Source: Paenibacillus_AQ nitricinens (GTDB lineage: Bacteria > Bacillota > Bacilli > Paenibacillales > Paenibacillaceae). Taken from it: a DNA stretch of 64,000 nt. The position numbers and the translations under genes were made by a program. The notes below the pieces were generated by a model that was not told the origin of the DNA, did no database searches, and worked only from the letters and a program-made list of their open reading frames with translations. The stretch lies in assembly GCF_052056485.1 (NCBI RefSeq), contig NZ_CP183948.1, positions 4,898,001-4,962,000 on the forward strand, read 5' to 3'. The first letter of the stretch is position 1. Every line of letters starts with the position of its first letter. This document shows, one piece after another, positions 60,405 to 64,000 of the stretch.

Positions 60405-62870
60405 TTAAATATCAAATACGGAGTGTACAGTAAGCTGTGCACGAAGTTCCTCCACCGTAGCTGGCTTGTCGAGATCTTTTTTAGCGATGGTAATACTCCT
60501 AGTTGTACCACCCGACATATCAAAATAGTTGTCGCTGAAGATGGCATCTCTTTCCTTGAAGTCTAAGCCGACGAAACGAGCATAGGTCTTGGCCTTCACA
60601 GTAATTATGAATTGTTCTTCTTCCTCGGTAAGCACCGCATCAAGCTCAGGGTCAACGAAGCTAAAATGCTTCGGCTTAACAAACAGGACCGTTCCGCCGC
60701 TCTTCCTCTCCCCGTCTACCTCAAAAGCGTATTCCAGATAAGTCTCACGTTTCTTCCCTTTCGTATCCAATATGTGACCGAAATCAAGCTGTTCGAACTC
60801 AGCAGTACTTAATGCGGCAATCTCCACTGGCTTTGTGCCTTCCAGTAAGACCTCAGATGCCCGAGTGAGCAGTCTCCAACTCAGTTCACCAATAACTTGT
60901 TCTCTGCTTTCGTTAGAGACATGAAGGGAGACCTTCGTTCCTTCCTCATGGGCAGAAACAAGGATCGGCGCGAAGAAGTGTTTAGCCGCATAATGCATAG
61001 CCTTCCACCGGCCATAATAGTCGATACTGGACCAAGAAGCTACCGGCCAGCAGTCGTTCAACTGCCAATACAATGCCCCCATACAGCGACCTCTATGTCT
61101 GCGCCAGTGCTCAACGCCGCAGCGCATCCCTTCTGCTTGTATCAGCTGCGAGGCATATAGCACAGACTCAAAATCTTTCGGATATTTGTAGGTCTCCCCG
61201 ATATAATAGAGAATTTTCTCATTCCCGGTATTGTTCTTCTGATGGGACTCCATGACATAAGAGAAGATATTACGATCCTCCGGCAGTGTGAACGATTCGA
61301 TGGTCTTCAGGCCTGGGAAGGACTGTAGCCCAAATTCAGACATATAGCGCGGATATAGCTTCCGGTAATCGGTAAAGGGTTCTTTTCCATGCCAGACTCC
61401 CCAGTAATGCATATCTCCATAATTCTCGTCATTTGGCTTGTCAAAGCTGCCTTTGGAGGATGGTGAAGCCCGCCAGTAGAAGGTGTTCGGATCAATTTCT
61501 TTTGCGATTGCCGGTAGAAGCACCTCATAATGCTTAATATAATCTGCCTTTAGCTGCAGAGAATAATGCTTCTCCCAGTCCCATTCATCCCAGGCCAGTT
61601 CCTGCTCGTTGTTGCCACACCATAAGCCTAGCGATGCATGATGGCGAAGACGTTTCATGTTATCGATGGTCTCGTGCGTGATATTCTCCTCGAAAGCCTC
61701 GGTCAAGGCATAGATGCCGCACGCATAGAGATGATCCTGCCAGACGATAAGACCATATTCATCGCAGAGATCATAGAAATAATCATCCGGGTAATATCCG
61801 CCACCCCATACACGAATCGTATTGAAATTGGCAGCCACACAGCTTTGAAGCAAGCGATCTGTACGCTCCCTAGTCACACGCGGCAGAAGATTGTCCTCCA
61901 GAATATAGTCAGCACCTGTAGAGAAAATAAGCACACCGTTAACTTCAAATGCAAATGATTCTCCCCACTGGTCTTCTTCCTGCTTCACCGTAATGGTTCT
62001 GAGTCCAATCCGCAGTTCTCTGCGATCTAACTCCTGCGCCTTTTCCTCAAGTACAACCTCTACATTGTACAGCGGCTGAGCACCGAGATTATTCGGCCAC
62101 CACAGCTCTGGCTCGATAATTTCCAGTGTAATATGGTGATCTGTTCCAATAATCTCAATTACACGTTGCTCCAGAATTTGACCCGCTGGTGAATGAACTT
62201 TAACCACAATCTCCCGATCAGCCTCCAGCCAGCTCGCTGTCCTAACTCGAACATCCAGCGTGACCTTATCCTTCTCATGAAATTGTGTAATATAAACATC
62301 ATCAAGGCGGGCGCTGTTATAACCCTGAATAGAGAGACTCCGCCAGATTCCTAGATCGGGCAGCTTCGGACCCCAATCCCAGCCGAACATGGAGTGCGCT
62401 TTGCGCAGATGCGATATCCCCTCTACCGCATCCGCACATCCACTAAGCGGAAGCTCTGCTTGCTTCCGTAGAGTAAATTCTACAGGGGAGCGAAAAATGG
62501 CATGAATGATATTCTTACCGGGTATCAATACAGACTTAATATCCACTTCATAGGTCCGGTGCATGTTGTCACTGTTCAGAATATTCGTTCCATTCAGGTA
62601 AAGCCCACAAAGCGTATCGAGCCCTTCACACAGCAGAAATATGCGGTCATGCTCTAGAACTTCAGCCTCTAGTTGAAAGCTACGTTGATATTCGTAATCA
62701 TAATTGGACAGTTCCAGAACCTCATGCTCCTGCTCGCGGTAGAACGGATCTGGCATTGCTCCGGCGTTCAACATATCATGGTAGACAGAGCCTGGTACAC
62801 TGGCTTCCAGCCAATTTGGTTCATCAAGCCGTTTCATTTTCCATTTTCCATTTAGATCGATAAGTTGCAT
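60405..62870 (-). CDS. Beta-mannosidase, glycoside hydrolase family 2 (second copy)
   Basis: An 821-residue cytoplasmic GH2 enzyme. It has the beta-mannosidase hallmark RKAHSMFGWDWGPKL, the acid/base E422 in WCGNNEQE and the nucleophile E512 in YMSEFGLQ. It shares the same plan as the enzyme in operon A but differs through most of the sequence, so it is a distinct paralogue and not a recent copy. It is divergent from the AraC gene at 63003 and lies beside an alpha-galactosidase gene, a pairing typical of galactomannan breakdown. Confidence 0.93.
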   Translation of the reverse strand: MQLIDLNGKWKMKRLDEPNWLEASVPGSVYHDMLNAGAMPDPFYREQEHEVLELSNYDYEYQRSFQLEAEVLEHDRIFLLCEGLDTLCGLYLNGTNILNSDNMHRTYEVDIKSVLIPGKNIIHAIFRSPVEFTLRKQAELPLSGCADAVEGISHLRKAHSMFGWDWGPKLPDLGIWRSLSIQGYNSARLDDVYITQFHEKDKVTLDVRVRTASWLEADREIVVKVHSPAGQILEQRVIEIIGTDHHITLEIIEPELWWPNNLGAQPLYNVEVVLEEKAQELDRRELRIGLRTITVKQEEDQWGESFAFEVNGVLIFSTGADYILEDNLLPRVTRERTDRLLQSCVAANFNTIRVWGGGYYPDDYFYDLCDEYGLIVWQDHLYACGIYALTEAFEENITHETIDNMKRLRHHASLGLWCGNNEQELAWDEWDWEKHYSLQLKADYIKHYEVLLPAIAKEIDPNTFYWRASPSSKGSFDKPNDENYGDMHYWGVWHGKEPFTDYRKLYPRYMSEFGLQSFPGLKTIESFTLPEDRNIFSYVMESHQKNNTGNEKILYYIGETYKYPKDFESVLYASQLIQAEGMRCGVEHWRRHRGRCMGALYWQLNDCWPVASWSSIDYYGRWKAMHYAAKHFFAPILVSAHEEGTKVSLHVSNESREQVIGELSWRLLTRASEVLLEGTKPVEIAALSTAEFEQLDFGHILDTKGKKRETYLEYAFEVDGERKSGGTVLFVKPKHFSFVDPELDAVLTEEEEQFIITVKAKTYARFVGLDFKERDAIFSDNYFDMSGGTTRSITIAKKDLDKPATVEELRAQLTVHSVFDI

Positions 62871-62887
62871 ATTTTCGCCTCCACAGA

Positions 62888-62978
62888 TGTGCTATTTTGA
62901 CTTCTTGTATTAAAATCTTAACAGTAATATGTATACATTTCTTCTATTGTGTTCGCAAAAATAGTGTGCTATTTTAAC
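62888..62978. promoter_or_regulatory. Direct repeats in the GH2/AraC divergent promoter
   Basis: TGTGCTATTTTGAC (62888-62901) and TGTGCTATTTTAAC (62965-62978) match at 13 of 14 bases. The second copy is also part of an exact hairpin, AAAATAG (62958-62964) with CTATTTT (62969-62975). Direct repeats are typical of AraC-family operators. Confidence 0.5.
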
Positions 62979-63002
62979 ATCATCAAACGCTGGAGGAAGA
63001 GC

Positions 63003-63866
63003 ATGATCAAATACACCGAGGCAAGCCATATCAATCCCGAATTGCTAGCTGATCCCTTCTGGGTAGAATCTCTGAGCCAGGTATCCCCAGAACATACGCA
63101 TGATTTTTATGAGTTTTTTATACTCACTGAAGGCCGATGCCGGCATATTGTCAACGGGGCTACCCAGCTTCTTCAATCTGGCTGCCTCGTCTTCATCCGG
63201 CCCGATGATACTCATCACTATGAAGCTGACGGGGATAACGATTGCCGCTTTCTCAATATTCCCTGCCGAAAAAGCCTCATTAATGATGCCTTTAGTTATC
63301 TGAATGAAGAAGAATTCCTGCACGGGCTATTAAATACTCCGCTTCCTAGAATCGCCATGCTATCTCAACTGGAGATGGATGATTTCATTCGTTCTTTTGA
63401 ACGCATCCGAATGCTCTCTACCTTAGACAAAGTAAAGTCCAGGATTTATCTGAAAGGAATACTCGTAGATACACTTACCCAGCATTTTTTCTCTCCAGAA
63501 ACCATCGAGCAGCCAGAATTCCCATTGTGGCTCGAACATGCCGTTTCCAAGATGCATCTAAAAGAAAACCTGAACAAAGGTCTTCATACCCTGTACGAGT
63601 TGTCGGGCAGAAGTGCCGGTCATGTCAACCGGGCCTTCCGCCAGTATTTGAACCAGACACCAACAGAATATATCAATCAACTTAGGCTCAACGTGGCACG
63701 TAATCTATTACTTACTACTGAACTGCGTGTGGTCGAAATCGCCCTGGAATCCGGTTTTGAGAATGTCAGCCATTTCTATCATCAATTCAAAAAATACTAT
63801 CATCAGGCCCCGCTAGATTTCCGCAAAAATACGCATGCCATAACAAAAGGCTCCCCCTCTGCCTGA
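63003..63866 (+). CDS. AraC-family regulator, probably of the second beta-mannosidase
   Basis: A 287-residue regulator from ATG 63003, set by GGAGGAAG; the frame from 62949 lacks a site and runs through the operator repeats. Residues about 10-130 form a cupin (HTHDFYEFFILTEGRCRHIV core EFFILTEGRC). The C-terminus is an AraC HTH pair (LSGRSAGHVNRAFRQYLNQTPTEYIN and FENVSHFYHQFKKYY in pattern). Divergent from GH2, it probably activates that gene in response to a mannoside. Confidence 0.9.
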   Translation: MIKYTEASHINPELLADPFWVESLSQVSPEHTHDFYEFFILTEGRCRHIVNGATQLLQSGCLVFIRPDDTHHYEADGDNDCRFLNIPCRKSLINDAFSYLNEEEFLHGLLNTPLPRIAMLSQLEMDDFIRSFERIRMLSTLDKVKSRIYLKGILVDTLTQHFFSPETIEQPEFPLWLEHAVSKMHLKENLNKGLHTLYELSGRSAGHVNRAFRQYLNQTPTEYINQLRLNVARNLLLTTELRVVEIALESGFENVSHFYHQFKKYYHQAPLDFRKNTHAITKGSPSA

Positions 63867-63882
63867 ATGCAGAGAGGAAGCC
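63849..63882 (-). terminator. Terminator for the partial binding-protein gene
   Basis: GGCTCCCCCTCTGC (63849-63862) and 63869-63882 pair with two mismatches. T4 follows on the minus strand. The left arm overlaps the AraC stop region. Confidence 0.65.
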
Positions 63883-63892
63883 CTTACATTAA

Positions 63893-64000
63893 TTATTTTG
63901 AATTCCACAATTCCATACGTTCTGCGTACTTCTGGTTAATAATTTCTTCTACTTTCTCATCCCCAGCCTTTTTCATATCCGCAAGCATCTTGTCAAATAC
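63893..64000 (-). CDS. 3' end of a sugar ABC transporter solute-binding protein
   Basis: The last 35 codons are open from the window edge to TAA at 63893-63895. The tail FDKMLADMKKAGDEKVEE with INQKYAERMELWNSK resembles the C-terminus of LipO/SBP_bac_1 lipoproteins, where a helix with a KV(I/E)EEI-N-QY pattern is common. Only this much can be seen, so the call is tentative; the rest lies to the right of the window. Confidence 0.65.
   Translation of the reverse strand, partial: VFDKMLADMKKAGDEKVEEIINQKYAERMELWNSK

Overview
The window looks like a chromosomal segment of a Paenibacillus-type soil Firmicute. The evidence is a moderate G+C content, strong AGGAGG-type ribosome binding sites with some GTG and TTG starts, many intrinsic terminators, and many AraC-type regulators. 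It also carries YesM/YesN-type two-component pairs and CUT1 sugar ABC importers next to glycoside hydrolases. No rRNA, tRNA or CRISPR array was seen.

Layout, left (1-27.5 kb). A YesM/YesN-like sensor kinase (cut by the window edge) and its AraC-type response regulator come first. They are followed by a DinB-like protein, a WYL regulator and an orphan CofE-like (F420:glutamate ligase family) enzyme. Next is an IS110-family element with a structured right end that could encode a bridge RNA, flanked by a four-copy semipalindromic repeat array. A MetE-C-like methyltransferase and a two-gene ABC exporter follow; a complete IS3-family element sits directly upstream of the exporter. An AraC-GH39 fusion gene, a GPH sugar symporter and an acetyl-esterase-like hydrolase form a probable oligosaccharide locus. 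Then come a secreted tandem histidine phosphatase, a few small orphan genes, a divergent LysR/MFS pair, a secreted protein of unknown function, and an MFS gene paired with a UgtP-like glycosyltransferase.

Middle (27.7-49.4 kb) holds two large minus-strand sugar operons. Operon A (38.1 to 27.7 kb) reads solute-binding protein, two permeases, GH13 alpha-glucosidase, DUF1861, GH130, GH2 beta-mannosidase, zinc alcohol dehydrogenase. A divergent LacI regulator faces it across palindromic TTGTAA-CG-TTACAA sites. The set suggests import and intracellular phosphorolysis or hydrolysis of a mixed beta-mannoside/alpha-glucoside. Operon B (49.4 to 39.6 kb) reads two permeases, solute-binding protein, sensor kinase, AraC-type response regulator, DUF2264 protein, GH88 unsaturated glucuronyl hydrolase. 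This suggests uptake of lyase-generated unsaturated uronic acid oligosaccharides, sensed by its own two-component system.

Right (49.6-64 kb). A MarR/MATE efflux operon and an M16C metallopeptidase come first. A compact LexA-box-preceded cassette follows (65-aa WYL-like protein, Y-family polymerase, 157-aa helical protein). An AraC regulator converges with a GH36 alpha-galactosidase, and a second GH2 beta-mannosidase is divergent from another AraC regulator; together these look like galactomannan processing. The window ends in the 3' end of a further sugar-binding lipoprotein gene.

The most interesting leads are the IS110 right-end structured RNA, the SOS-type three-gene cassette, the GH130/DUF1861/GH13 operon, the AraC-GH39 fusion, and short motifs shared between AraC genes and their neighbouring hydrolase genes. 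All functional assignments rest on motif recognition by eye; no database search was run.
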